NCBI GenBank assembly: GCA_032622095.1
Contig: CP136062.1
Location: forward strand, 228,300,578 to 228,364,577
DNA length: 64,000 bases
Direction: 5' to 3'
Origin: Siphonodentalium dalli
Taxonomy: Eukaryota > Mollusca > Scaphopoda > Gadilida > Siphonodentaliidae
Part shown: one piece after another, positions 1 through 13,985 of the stretch
Layout: every line of letters begins with the position of its first letter
Position numbering within the stretch: the first letter of the stretch is position 1
Notes under the pieces: model-generated
The model's input: only the letters and a program-made list of their open reading frames with translations
Databases searched by the model: none
Told to the model about the DNA's origin: nothing
Translations under genes and position numbers: made by a program

Positions 1-3000
1 AATGACCAAAATACAAGTATTAATCACCCTACAAAGACCAAAATACATGTATTAATTACCATCACAATGACCAAAATACAAGTATTAATCACCCTACAAT
101 GACCAAAATACATGTATTAAATACCATCACAATGACCAAAATACATGTATTAATCACCATCACAATGACCAAAATACATGTATTCACCACCATCACAATG
201 ACCAAAATACATCTATTAATCACCCTCACAATGACCAAAATACATGTATTAATCACCCTACAATGACCAAAAATACATGTTTTCATCACCCTACAATGAC
301 CAAAATACATGTATTAATCACCCTACCAATGACCAAAATACATGTATTAATCACCCTCACAATGGACCAAAATACATGTATTACTCACCATCACAATGAC
401 CAAAATACATGTATTAATCACCTTCACAATGACCAAAATACAATGTATTAATCACCATCACAATGACCAAAATACATGTATTAATCACCCTCACAATGAC
501 CAAAATACACGTATTCACCACCATCACAATGACCAATATACATGTATTAATCACCATCACAATGACCAAAATACATATATTAATCACCATCACAATGAAC
601 AAAATACATGTATTAATCATCCTCACAATGACCAAAATACATGTATTAATCAACCCGCACAATGACCAAAATACATGTATTAATCACCCGCACAATGACC
701 AAAATACACGTATTCACCACCATCACAATGACCAAAATACACGTAATTCACCACCATCACAATGACCAAAATACATGTATTAATTCACCCGCACAATGAC
801 CAAAATACATGTATTAATCACCCGCACAATGACCAAAATACATGTATTAATCACCCTACAATGACCAAAATACATGTATTAATCACCATCACAATGACCA
901 AAATACATGTATTAATCACCTTCACAATGACCAAAATACATGTATTAATCACCATCACAATGACCAAAATACATGTATTAATCACCCTCACAATGACCAA
1001 AATACATGTATTAAATCACTCTCACAATGATCAAAATACATGTATTAATCACCCTATAATGACCAAAATACATGTATTAATCACCATCACAATGACCAAA
1101 ATACATGTATTAATCAACCCTACAATGACCAAATACATGTATTATATCACCATCACAATGACCAAAATACATGTATTAATCACCATCACAATGACCAAAA
1201 TATACGTATTCACCACCCTCACAATGACCAAAATACATGTATTCACCACCATCACAATGACCAAAATACATGTATTAATCATCCTCACAATGACCAAAAT
1301 ACACGTATTCACCACCATCACAATGATCAAAATACATGTATTTAATCACCCGAACAATGACCAAAATACATGTATTAATCACCATCACAATGACCAAAAT
1401 ACATGTATTAATCATCCTCACAATGACCAAAATACACGTATTCACCACCATCACAATGACCAAAATACACGTATTCACCACCATCACAATGACCAAAATA
1501 CATGTATTAATCACCCGCACAATGACCAAAATACATGTATTAATCACCCTACAATGACCAAAATACATGTATTAATCACCATCACAATGACCAAAATACA
1601 TGTATTAATCACCTTCACAATGACCAAAATACATGTATTAATCACCCGCACAATGACCAAAATACATGTATTCACCACCATCACAATGACCAAAATACAT
1701 GTTTTAATCACCCTACAATGACCAAAATACATGTATTAATCACCCGCACAATGACCAAAATACATGTATTAATCACCCGCACAATGACCAAAATACATGT
1801 ATTCACCACCATCACAATGACCAAAATACATGTTTTAATCACCCTACAATGACCAAAATACATGTATTAATCACCCGCACAATGACCAAAATACATGTAT
1901 TAATCACCCTCACAATGACCAAAATACATGTATTAATGACTCTCACAATGATCAAAATACATGTATTAATCACCCTATAATGACCAAAATACATGTTTTA
2001 ATCACCCTACAATGACCAAAATACATGTATTAATCACCGCACAATGACCAAAATACATGTATTCACCACCATCACAATGACCAAAATACATGTATTAATC
2101 ACCATCACAATGACCAAAATACATGTATTAATCACCCTACAATGACCAAAATACATGTATTAATCACCATCACAATGACCAAATACATGTATTAATCACC
2201 CGCACAATGACCAAAATACATGTATTAATCACCCTCACAATGACCAAAATACATGTATTAATCACTCTCACAATGATCAAAATACATGTATTAATCACCC
2301 TATAATGACCAAAATACATGTATTAATCACCATCACAATGACCAAAATACATGTATTAATCACCATACAATGACCCAAAATACATGTATTAATCACCATC
2401 ACAATGACCAAAATACATGTATTAATCATTCTCACAATGACCAAAATACACGTATTCACCACCATCACAATGACCAAAATACATGTATTAATCACCATCA
2501 CAATGACCAAAATACATGTATTAATCACCCGCACAATGACCAAAATACATGTATTCACCACCATCACAATGACCAAAATACATGTATTAATCACCATCAC
2601 AATGACCAAAATACATGTATTAATCACCCGCACAATGACCAAAATACATGTATTAATCATCCTCACAATGACCAAAATACATCTATTAATCACCCTCACA
2701 ATGACCAAAATACATGTATTAATCACCATCACAATGACCAAAATACATGTATTAATCACCATCACAATGACCAAAATACATGTATTAATCACCCGCACAA
2801 TGACCAAAATACATGTATTAATCATCCTCACAATGACCAAAATACATGTATTAATCACCATCACAATGACCAAAATACATGTATTAATCACCCGCACAAT
2901 GACCAAAATACATGTATTAATCACCATCACAATGACCAAAATACATGTATTAATCATCCTCACAATGACCAAAATACATGTATTAATCACCCGCACAATG

Positions 3001-5532
3001 AGCAAAATACACGTATTCACCACCATCACAATGACCAAAATACATGTATTAATCACCCGCACAATGACCAAAATACATGTATTAATCAGCCGCACAATGA
3101 CCAAAATACATGTATTCACCACCATCACAATGACCAAAATACATGTTTTAATCACCCTACAATGACCAAAATACATGTATTAATCACCCTCACAATGACC
3201 AAAATACACGTATTCACCACCATCACAATGACCAAAATACATGTATTAATCACCCGCACAATGACCAAAATACATGTATTCACCACCATCACAATGACCA
3301 AAATACATGTATTAATCACCATCACAATGACCAAAATACATGTATTAATCATCCTCACAATGACCAAAATACACGTATTCACCAACATCACAATGACCAA
3401 AATACATGTATTAATCACTCTCACAATGACCAAAATACATGTATTAATCACCATCACAATGACCAAAATACATGTATTAATCACCATACAATGACCAAAA
3501 TACATGTATTAATCACCATCACAATGACCAAAATACATGTATTAATCATTCTCACAATGACCAAAATACACGTATTCACCACCATCACAATGACCAAAAT
3601 ACATGTATTAATCACCATCACAATGACCAAAATACATGTATTAATCACCCGCACAATGACCAAAATACATGTATTCACCACCATCACAATGACCAAAATA
3701 CATGTATTAATCACCATCACAATGACCAAAATACATGTATTAATCACCCGCACAATGACCAAAATACATGTATTAATCATCCTCACAAATGACCAAAATA
3801 CATCTATTAATCACCCTCACAATGACCAAAATACATGTTTTAATCACCATCACAATGACCAAAATACATGTATTAATCACCATCACAATGACCAAAATAC
3901 ATGTATTAATCACCCGCACAATGACCAAAATACATGTATTAATCATCCTCACAATGACCAAAATACATGTATTAATCACCATCACAATGACCAAAATACA
4001 TGTATTAATCACCAGCACAATGACCAAAATACATGTATTAATCACCATCACAATGACCAAAATACATGTATTAATCATCCTCACAATGACCAAAATACAT
4101 GTATTAATCACCCGCACAATGAGCAAAATACACGTATTCACCACCATCACAATGACCAAAATACATGTATTAATCACCCGCACAATGACCAAAATACATG
4201 TATTAATCAGCCGCACAATGACCAAAATACATGTATTCACCACCATCACAATGACCAAAATACATGTTTTAATCACCCTACAATGACCAAAATACATGTA
4301 TTAATCACCCTCACAATGACCAAAATACACGTATTCACCACCATCACAATGACCAAAATACATGTATTAATCACCCGCACAATGACCAAAATACATGTAT
4401 TCACCACCATCACAATGACCAAAATACATGTATTAATCACCATCACAATGACCAAAATACATGTATTAATCATCCTCACAATGACCAAAATACACGTATT
4501 CACCACCATCACAATGACCAAAATACATGTATTAATCACCCTACAATGACCAAAATACATGTATTAATCACCCGCACAATGACCAAAATACATGTATTCA
4601 CCACCATCACAATGACCAAAATACATGTTTTAATCACCCTACAATGACCAAAATACATGTATTAATCACCGCACAATGACCAAAATACATGTATTCACCA
4701 CCATCACAATGACCAAAATACATGTATTGATCACCATCACAATGACCAAAATACATGTATTAATCACCCTACAATGACCAAAATACATGTATTAATCACC
4801 ATCACAATGACCAAAATACATGTATTAATCACCCTCACAATGACCAAAATACAAGCATTAATCACCCTACAATGACCAAAATACATGTATTAATCACCCT
4901 ACAATGACCAAAATACATGTATTAATCACCCTACAATGACCAAAATACATGTATTAATCACCATTATAATGACCAAAATACATGTATTAATCACCATCAC
5001 AATGACCAAAATACATGTATTAATCACTCTCACAATGACCAAAATACATGTATTTATCACCCTCACAATGACCAAAATACATGTATTAATCACCCTACAA
5101 TGACCAAAATACATGTATTAATCACCCTCACAATGACCGAAATACATGTATTAATCATCCTCACAATGACCAAAATACATGTATTAATCACTCTCACAAT
5201 GACCAAAATACATGTATTAATCACCCTCACAATGACCTAAATACATGTATTCACCACCATCACAATGACCAAAATACATGTATTCACCACCCTCACAATG
5301 ACCAAAATACATCTATTAATCACCCTCACAATGACCAAAATACATGTTATCATCACCCTCACAATGACCAAATTACATGTATTAATCACCCTCACAATGA
5401 CCAAATACATGTATTAATCACCCTCACTCACAATGACCAAACTACATGTGTTAATCACCCGCACAATGGCCAAAATACATGTATTCACCACCATCACAAT
5501 GACCAAAATACATGTATTAATCACCATCACAA
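1..5532. repeat. 33-bp minisatellite, block 1
   Basis: About 165 head-to-tail copies of a unit of mostly 33 bp (32-bp variants lack one base of the CTCACAATG linker). The conserved core is ATGACCAAAATACATGTATT followed by AATCACC and a variable CTCAC, ATCAC or CGCAC linker. Most units contain the perfect 12-bp palindrome AATACATGTATT; common variants are AATACACGTATT and AATACATGTTTT. Because 33 is divisible by three, several frames stay open on both strands with an 11-residue period. These open frames are a product of the repeat and I do not call them genes. The array runs off the left edge of the window. Confidence 0.97.
2404..4640. repeat. 1.12-kb higher-order duplication inside the minisatellite
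   Basis: The order of unit variants from about 2404 is repeated from about 3524, an offset of 1,120 bp (roughly 34 units). Shared landmarks include an ATCATTCTC linker (2426, 3546), a unit reading ACATCTATT (about 2680 and 3802) and GAGCAAAATACACG (about 3001 and 4122). The second copy has one extra A at about 3787, which shifts the open frame. This indicates a recent block duplication rather than unit-by-unit amplification. Confidence 0.85.
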
Positions 5533-6519
5533 CTAGAATGCACTCAGAGAGATGCCAACAGGCGCAAAAATGTAATAAACAATAATTTAAAAAATAATTT
5601 TACTTAATTTATTTAATTTAATGTAATGTTTGCAAAAAAAGACAATTACCATTTCTCATTTCGTCTCAGATAAAAGGCAAATTACTATATTAATCATTTA
5701 AGTAATTAAAACCAATTCCATTTTGCCGAAAGGATGATACTTTAATATCGATTACATTTTTTTCAGCGGCATATTTTCATTTTCATTTTCGATAGTCAAA
5801 GTTGACCAAAGGAGCAATTATAAGAAATAATTAATATTATTTGTGTAAATATTGATAGCAGCCAATATGCAACAATAAATATCAATAATTAATCAATAAC
5901 GATCATTTTATGTAATAATAAACTCTTCAAACGGTGTTTGTGTCAACAAATGGGTTTTGTTTTGTGTTACGTCATTCGTCGTATTTGACCCGGAACTCGG
6001 CTGAAGGTTAGGCCATTCAGCATATTGCGTCGAATTACGAAATCGCGTTTTGAATGTCTCTCTTTTCCCGCACGATAAAAAGAGGTCTTCGCACGAACCA
6101 AAAATGATAAAACTTCCCAATTATAAGTAAAAATACCCAAATGAAGGAGTCTATGTAGGTCCCGAAGGAGTCTATAGACTCTTTGATGTAGAGTTCTGAT
6201 GGAGAAAATGTAGGTCGATCTATTTTTGTCATAACTCTGACGTATTTTGACCTGGGAAACAAAATCGAAATCGAGGCTCACTACGAGCATGCCAGTTTTA
6301 AATATAGAAACAGGGAATCCCGAGAAATGGCGATATCGGCGACAAACAAATAATCAAAAACAACACATAAAATAAACATAGCAAAAACGCGGCACAGTAA
6401 AAATGTCAGAACGCCACTAGGTTTTACGTCGTTTTTGGTGACGTCATGGAGTGAAACGGAGTAGGGTGACACCAACCTACGAATCTGTCTGATCGCCATA
6501 CTGTTGCGCGAGCGCACGT
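5533..6519. repeat. X module, copy 1, between minisatellite blocks
   Basis: A ~0.99-kb non-tandem block with sharp borders to the 33-bp array on both sides. It begins CTAGAATGCACTCAGAG and ends near CTGTTGCGCG. A second copy lies at 6719-7745. Minus-strand open frames of 70-107 codons are interrupted differently in the two copies and match no family I know, so I do not call a gene. The block is either an insertion into the array or an internal part of a larger mobile unit that includes the array. Confidence 0.85.
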
Positions 6520-6718
6520 AATGACCAAAATACAAGTATTAATCACCCTACAAAGACCAAAATATATGTTTTCATCACCTTCACAATGACCAAAATACAT
6601 GTATTAATCACCCTCACAATGACCAAAATACATGTATTAATCACCCTCACAATGACCAAAATACATGTATTAATCACCCTCACAATGACCAAAATACACG
6701 TATTCACCACCATCACAA
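6520..6718. repeat. 33-bp minisatellite, block 2
   Basis: Six units of the same 33-bp repeat as block 1, ending with the CACCATCACAA that also precedes X copy 1. Both X copies therefore start at the same phase of the repeat. Confidence 0.95.
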
Positions 6719-7745
6719 CTAGAATGCACTCAGAGAGATGCCAACGTGCGCAAAAATGTAATAAACAATAATTTAAAAAATAATTTCACTGTATTTTACT
6801 TAATGTATTTAATGTAATTTAATGTTAGCAAAAAAAGACAATTACCATTACTCATTTCATCACAGATAAAAGGCAAATCACTATATTAATAATTTAAGTA
6901 ATTAAAACCAATTCCATGTTGCCGAAAGGATGAGACTTTAATATCGATTACATTTTTTTCAGCGGCATATTTTGATTTTCATTTTCCGATAGTCAAAGTT
7001 GACCAAAGGAGCAATTATAATAAATAATTAATACCATTTGTGTAAATATTGATAGCAGCCAATATTCAACAATAAAAATCAATAATTAATCAATAATTAA
7101 TCAATAACGATCATTTTATGTAATAATAAACTCTTCAAACGGTGTTTGTGTCAACAAATGCGTTTTGTTTTGTGTTACGTCATTCGTCGTATTTGACCCG
7201 GAACTCGGCTGAATGTTAGGACAAGTGAGAACATCTCGAATGTTAGGCTATTCAGCATATTGCGTCGAATTACGAAATCGCGTTTTGAATGTCTCTCTTT
7301 TCCCGCACGATAAAAAGAGGTCTTCGCACGAACTAAAAATGATAAAACGTCCCAATTATAAGTAAAAATACCCAAATGAAGGAGTCTATGTAGGTCCCGA
7401 AGGAGTCTATAGACTCTTTGATGTCGAGTTCTGATGGAGAAACTGTAGGTCGATCTATTTTTGTCATAACTCTGACGTATTTTGACCTGGGAGAAAAAAT
7501 CGAAATCGAGGCTCACTACGAGCATGCCAGTTTTAAATATAGAAACAGGGAATCCCGACAAATGGCGATATCGGCGACAAACAAATAATCGAAAACAACA
7601 CATAAAATAAACATAGCAAAAACGCGGCACAGTAAAAATGTCAGAACGCCACGTCGCTTTACGTCGTTGTTGGTGACGTCATGGAGTGAAACGGAGTAGG
7701 GTGACACCAACCTACGAATCTGTCTGATCGCCATACTGTTGCGCC
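6719..7745. repeat. X module, copy 2
   Basis: Second copy of the 5533-6519 block, in the same orientation and highly similar. It differs by a short duplication of AATTAATCAATA near 7085 and an insertion of about 30 bp near 7222, so it is ~40 bp longer. It ends at CTGTTGCGCC and is followed directly by minisatellite. A 151-codon minus-strand frame (7175-7630) is not conserved in copy 1. Confidence 0.85.
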
Positions 7746-7952
7746 ATACATGTATTCACCACCATCACAATGACCAACATACATGTATTAATCACCCTCA
7801 CAATGACCAAAATACATGTATTAATCACCCTCACAATGACCAAAATACATGTATTCACCACCCTCACAATGACCAAAATACATGTTTTAATCACCCTCAC
7901 AATGACCAAAATACATGTTTTAATCACCCTCACAATGACCAAAATACATGTT
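7746..7952. repeat. 33-bp minisatellite, block 3
   Basis: About six units of the same repeat. The last unit is cut after AAAATACATGTT, where the Y module begins. Block 4 ends at the same point of the unit. Confidence 0.95.
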
Positions 7953-8424
7953 GACAAACTCGCCTGTCTGTCATTTTCTAGATTTTCCCGCTTTTTCAAC
8001 CTCAAAAAGCATTTAAAAAAAATCGGAATAGAAGGGGGACATGCGATCAGAATCGAAGTGTAACATAATACGGGACAGGAATGAACTCGAGGAACAGATA
8101 AATGTCCTAAAGGGCGTCAAACCTCGTATAGATCTTCGGGTGACAATAGACTCGATAAATAGATGGGAATTTCGTCAGTCAATCATTGAAATTCACATAG
8201 TCACCAGCTGTGGTCACACACAATGTGAGTTTATCCTTGACTTATTTTAATTAGACATGTATAGATCACCCAGTATTGTGATGTAGCCCATTTAATTAAA
8301 AGAATCGCGATTAATCACCATTACATTCCCAATAAGCATGGCAGAGTTTGGTCCCCTGCTAACCTGATCCATAGAACCAACTATAATCCTTCAAATTATT
8401 ACAAAAACTACGTCTTATCACTGC
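7953..8424. repeat. Y module, copy 1
   Basis: A ~470-bp block starting GACAAACTCGCCTGTCTGTC and ending near CTTATCACTGC, where the 33-bp array resumes. It is repeated at 11954-12425. It contains a 69-codon plus-strand open frame (8041-8250) with ATGTGAGT, a splice-donor-like string, near its end. All seven base differences from the second copy inside this frame change an amino acid, so I see no sign of protein-level constraint. Its right end resembles the start of the dispersed Z repeat. Confidence 0.85.
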
Positions 8425-11400
8425 AAAATACATGTATTCACCACCCTCACAATGACCAAAATACAAGTTTTAATCACCCTCACAATGGCCAAAATACATG
8501 TATTAATTACCATCATAATAACCAAAATACAAGTATTCACCATTCTCACAATGACCAAAATACATGTTTTCATCACCCTCACAATGACCAAAATACATGT
8601 TTTCACCACCCTCACAATGACCAAAATACATGTATTAATCACATCGCAATGACCAAAATACAAGTATTCACCATCCTCACAATGACCAAAATACATGTAT
8701 TAATCACCCTCACAATGACCAAAATACATGTTTTCATCACCTCACAATGACCAAAATACATGTATTAATCACCATCAGAATGACCAAATGCAAGTATTCA
8801 CCACCCTCACAATGACCAAATTACATGTATTAATTACCATCATAATGACCAAAATACATGTACTAATCACCCTCACAATGACCAAAATACATGTATTAAT
8901 CACCCTCACAATGGCCACAATACATGTATTAATCACTCTCACAATTGCCAAAATACATGTATTAATCACTCTCACAATGACCGAACTACATGTATTAATC
9001 ACCCTACAATGACGAAAATACATGTATTAATCACTCTCACAAAGACCAAAATACATGTATTAATCATCCTCACAATGACCAAAATGCAAGTATTCACCAC
9101 CCTCACAATGACCAAATTACATGTATTAATTACCATCATAATGACCAAAATACATGTACTAATCACCCTCACAATGACCAAAATACATGTATTAATCACT
9201 CTCACAATGACCAAAATACATGTTTTAATCACCATCACAATGACCAAAATACATGTATTAATCACTCTCACAATGACCGAACTACATATATTAATCACCC
9301 TACAATGACCAAAATACATGTATTAATCACTCTCACAATGACCAAAATACTTGTATTAATCATCCTCACAATGACCAAAATACATGTTTTAATCACCATC
9401 ACAATGACCAAAATACATGTATTAATCATCCTCACAATGACCAAAATACATGTATTAATCATCCTCACAATGACCAAAATACATGTTTTCATCACCCTCA
9501 CAATGACCAAAATACATGTATTAATCACTCTCACAATGACCAAAATACATGTTTTCATCACCCTCACAATGACCAAAATACATGTATTAATCACCCTACA
9601 ATGACCAAAATACATGTTTTCATCACCCTCACAATGACCAAAATACATGTATTAATCACCATCACAATGACCAAATACAAGTATTCACCCCCCCCCCCAC
9701 AAAGACCAAAATACACGTATTAATTGCCATCATAATGAGCACAATACATGCATTAATCACCATCACAATGACCAAAATACATGTTTTCATCGCCCTCACA
9801 ATGACCAAAATACATGTATTAATCACTCTCACAATGACCAAAATACATGTATTAATCACCCTCACAATGATCAAAATACATGTTTTCATCACCCCCACAA
9901 TGACCAAAATACATGTATTAATCACCCTCACAATGACCAAAATACATGTATTAATCACTCTCACAATGACCAAAATACATGTATTAATCACTCTCACAAT
10001 GACCGAACTGCATGTATTAATCACCTTCACAATGACCAAAATACATGTATTAATCACCCTACAATGACCAAAATACATGTATTAATCACCCTACAATGAC
10101 CAAAATACATGTATTAATCACCCTCATAATGACCAAAGTACATGTATTAATCACCTTCACAATGACCAAAATAAATGTATTAATCACCCTACAATGACCA
10201 AAATAAATGTATTAATCACCCTCACAATGACCAAAATACATGTATTAATCACCCTCACAATGACCAAAATACATGTATTAATCACTCTCACAATGACCGA
10301 ACTACATGTTTTCATCACCCTCACAATGACCAAAATACATGTATTAATCACTCTCACAATGACCAAAATACATGTATTAATCACTCTCACAATGACCAAA
10401 CTACATGTATTAATCACCCTCACAATGACCAAAATACATGTATTAATCACCCTACAATGACCAAAGTACATGTATTAATCACTCTCATAATGACCAAAAT
10501 ACATGTATTAATCACCCTCACAATGACCAAAATACATGTTTTCATCACCCTCACAATGACAAAAATACATGTATTAATCACTCTCACAATGACCAAAATA
10601 CATGTATTAATCACTCTCACAATGACCAAACTACATGTATTAATCACCCTCACAATGACCAAAATACATGTATTAATCACTCTCACAATGACCAAAATAC
10701 ATGTATTAATCACCCTATAATGACCAAAATACATGTATTAATCACCCTCACAATGACCAAAATACATGTATTAATCACCCTCACAATGACCAAAATACAT
10801 GTTTTCATCACCCTCACAATGACCAAAATACATGTATTAATCACTCTCACAATGACCAAAATACATGTATTAATCACCCTCACAATGACCAAAATACATG
10901 TTTTCATCACCCTCACAATGACCAAAATACATGTTTTCATCACCCTCACAATGACCAAAATACATGTTTTCATCACCCTCACAATGACCAAAATACATGT
11001 TTTAATCATCCTCACAATGACCAAAATACATGTATTAATCACCCTCACAATGACCAAAATACATGTATTAATCAACATCACAATGACCAAAATAAATGTA
11101 TTAATCACTCTCACAATGACCAAAATACATGTATTAATCACCCTACAATGACCAAAATAAATGTATTAATCACCCTCACAATGACCAAACTACATGTATT
11201 AATCACCCTCACAATGACCAAACTACATGTATTAATCACTCTCACAATGACCAAAATACATGTTTTCATCACCCTCACAATGACCAAAATACATGTATTA
11301 ATCACCCTACAATGACCAAATTACATGTATTAATCACCCTCACAATGACCAAATAACATGTATTAATCACCCTACAATGACCAAAATAAATGTATTAATC

Positions 11401-11953
11401 ATCCTCACAATGACCAAAATACATGTTTTAATCACCATCACAATGACCAAAATACATGTATTAATCACCCTCACAATGACCAAAATAAATGTATTAATCA
11501 CTCTCACAATGACCAAAATAAATGTATTAATCACTCTCACAATGACCAAAATACATGTATTAATCACCCTACAATGACCAAAATACATGTATTAATCACC
11601 CTCACAATGACAAAAATACATGTTTTAATCACCCTACAATGACCAAAATACATGTATTAATCACCCTCACAATGACCAAAATACATGTTTTCATCACCTT
11701 CACAATGAGCAAAATACATGTATTAATCACCCTCACAATGACCAAAATACATGTTTTCATCACCTTCACAATGACCAAAATACATGTATTAATCGCCATC
11801 ACAATGACCAAAATACATGTATTAATCACCCTCACAATGACCAAAATACATGTATTCACCACCCTCACAATGACCAAAATACATGTTTTAATCACCCTCA
11901 CAATGACCAAAATACATGTTTTAATCACCCTCACAATGACCACAATACATGTT
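8425..11953. repeat. 33-bp minisatellite, block 4
   Basis: About 107 units of the same family, with a different variant mix from block 1: more CATGTTTTCATCACC and CTCTCAC linkers and fewer CGCAC linkers. It shows its own higher-order periods. One of ~296 bp is seen from a marker at 8791 and 9087 (CAAGTATTCACCACC) and again near 9678. Another of ~230 bp is seen from a marker at 10401 and 10631 (CTACATG). A run of about 10 C interrupts the array near 9690. Confidence 0.95.
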
Positions 11954-12425
11954 GACAAACTCGCCTGTCTGTCATTTTCTAGATTTTCCCGCTTTTTCAA
12001 CCTCAAAAAGCATTTTTTAAAAATCGGAAGAGAAGGGGGACATGCGATCAGAATCGAAGTGTAAAATAATACGGGACAGGAATGAACTCGAGGAACAGGT
12101 AAATGTCCTAAAGGGCGTCAAACCTCATATAGATCTTCGGGTGACAACAGACTCGATAAATAGATGGGAATTTCGTCAGTCAATCATTGAAATTTACATA
12201 GTCAACAGCTGTAGTCACACACAATGTGAGTTTATCCTTGACTTATTTTAATTAGACATGTATAGATCACCCAGTATTGTGATGTAGCCCATTTAATTAA
12301 AAGAATCGCGATTAATCACCATTACATTCCCAATAAGCATGGCAGAGTTTGGCCCCCTGCTAACCTGATCCATAGAACCAACTATAATCCTTCAATTTAT
12401 TACAAAAGCGACGTCTTATCACCGA
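11954..12425. repeat. Y module, copy 2
   Basis: Second copy of the 7953-8424 block, in the same orientation and again directly after a minisatellite block truncated at ATACATGTT. Unlike copy 1 it continues into unique-looking sequence of the Z repeat. The array-plus-Y arrangement therefore occurs twice, which suggests array and Y belong to one mobile or duplicated unit. Confidence 0.85.
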
Positions 12426-13105
12426 AGGTTTCTCATTCCCCTCACCAGAAAGACACTAAATGGGACAAAAAATCTACTAATCGGATTAAATACACGCCCG
12501 ATACTTCGCAATATGACCTTTATTCTACATGTACATTTCCAACTGAGACATACGTCATCAGCAAAGTTAGCTGTTATATTATACATTGTGTTCCCGCAAT
12601 AAAATCTTCAAGAGTGACCCAGGCATTGTTCATACCTAAATATCGAAAGCAATTAACGCGGTCATAAAAGTTACTGCAACAATGAGAGATCGCGAAGATA
12701 CATCCGCGAAAACCCGAAATGTGTTGCTATGCAAGATATCCCCATCGCTATAGCTCCATTGCCACGGCCATATCAGCCTTACTACAATTTCCTAAAATAA
12801 CTCGCATTGGGTGAAACCCGAAATATGTTGTCCTGCCAGATATCCCCATCGCCCCATTGGCACGGACAGATCAGCGTAGCATGCAGTAACCACCCATAGT
12901 ATAGGGCGTAATAACCTCTTCCATAAATAGAAACCATATCTACCGGTCTATTTCAATCATGTGATTGACCATGTCCATACACACACTACGGTAAATAGTC
13001 TGTTGGCTGACATACTCGTCGGTTAAAATTGAACTAATTATTGTTAATTATTAATATTTATCACATGTAATGCATGAGCACTGGTCTGGTACTGGCATAC
13101 AGTCA
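12426..13105. repeat. Z dispersed repeat, first part
   Basis: No gene seen. The sequence recurs in inverse orientation at 41590-42060 and 47090-47560; a shared landmark is GACCGCGTTAATTGC and its complement. Part of it (12430-12690) is repeated directly at 14060-14310. A short internal repeat around CCCGAAATGTGTTG (12715) and CCCGAAATATGTTG (12820) is also present. The region is probably an old non-autonomous element or a relic of one. Confidence 0.7.
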
Positions 13106-13262
13106 ATATATAGAGGATCTCACATGAGCTTCTATTTTATACGGAATTTATCAACCGAGTTCACTAAATTCGATTTGAGCCGAGGTTTACCGAGGCTCAA
13201 ATAGAATTTAGTGGACGATGTTGATAAATTCCGTATAAAATAGAACGAGTTTGAGATACTTT
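13106..13262. repeat. Foldback hairpin element
   Basis: Two inverted arms of ~65 bp separated by a few bases. The left arm includes TATTTTATACGGAATTTATC and CTAAATTCGATTTGAGCC; the right arm carries their complements. Just outside, TTTATCACATGA (about 13262) and TCATGTGATAAA (about 13427) form a second, perfect 12-bp inverted pair. It would fold into a long stem, typical of a MITE. There is no coding potential. Confidence 0.8.
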
Positions 13263-13985
13263 TTATCACATGATCATATAATCGCTAAAATTTTATCGAA
13301 AAGAACAACAATTAACTGCAGCCAGCGAACATTGTCACAAAGAGCAGCGTAACGTCATTGCACGCGACGATATTACACGCGTCTATTACGCTCGAATATT
13401 ACATCGGAAAATAGTGCTAATCATGTGATAAACTCTGCTCCATTGCGGAGTTCATTCACGTATATATGCGTCAAAGAGTAAATGTCATCGTCTTATTACC
13501 AGGACGGCATATTGTAGTGAGTATGGTTTCTACTTATGGAAGAAGTTATTTCCTCAGCGAAGCGGAAATGGCCGTGTCATTGAGATGGGTATATTACGTG
13601 TGCTAATCGACCTATTTTGTTCCCGCTTTCCAAAATGACATAAACACAATATGGGGGTACAAATGAGACACCCATTTCAGTCGCTTTTATCTATTTTCCG
13701 CATCATGCTGTATTAACGACAATCTGCTGACGGAAATTGTCCGACGTAATACTGGGAACTAAGGGATGTAACACATATTGGTAATCTCCCGGCATGCAGT
13801 ATCAATTTCCGGTTTGTAATAACTTCTTTGCACCGAGAAAACAGTGAGAGAATTACAACCAAGAAACCCATAGTCATAAATAGTAACGCCATCAAGATCA
13901 TATTATTAGACATATATATACATTATAATATAAGTTATAACATATATTGGTTTCATGAATGCACCACCTCAGAATTACGTTAAAA
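13263..13985. repeat. Z dispersed repeat, second part
   Basis: No gene seen. The stretch near 13860-13925, around AGTAACGCCATCAAGATC, is the complement of sequence near 42005-42055 and 47510-47560. A 13520-13590 stretch (around CAGCGAAGCGGAAATGG) recurs directly near 14990-15050 and, in part, inverted near 12911-12938. The minus-strand 66-codon frame at 13713-13913 lies in repeat sequence and is not called. Confidence 0.6.

Noticed and set aside
762-4549. Very long open frames (up to 374 codons) with 11-residue repeats such as MTKIHVLITLT on both strands
   Set aside because: They follow from a 33-bp unit without stops. Frames switch wherever a unit is 32 bp, and there is no start context, non-repeat domain or frame preservation.
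7175-7630. 151-codon minus-strand frame in X copy 2
   Set aside because: The corresponding sequence in X copy 1 is split into shorter frames, and the protein has no recognisable family or composition.
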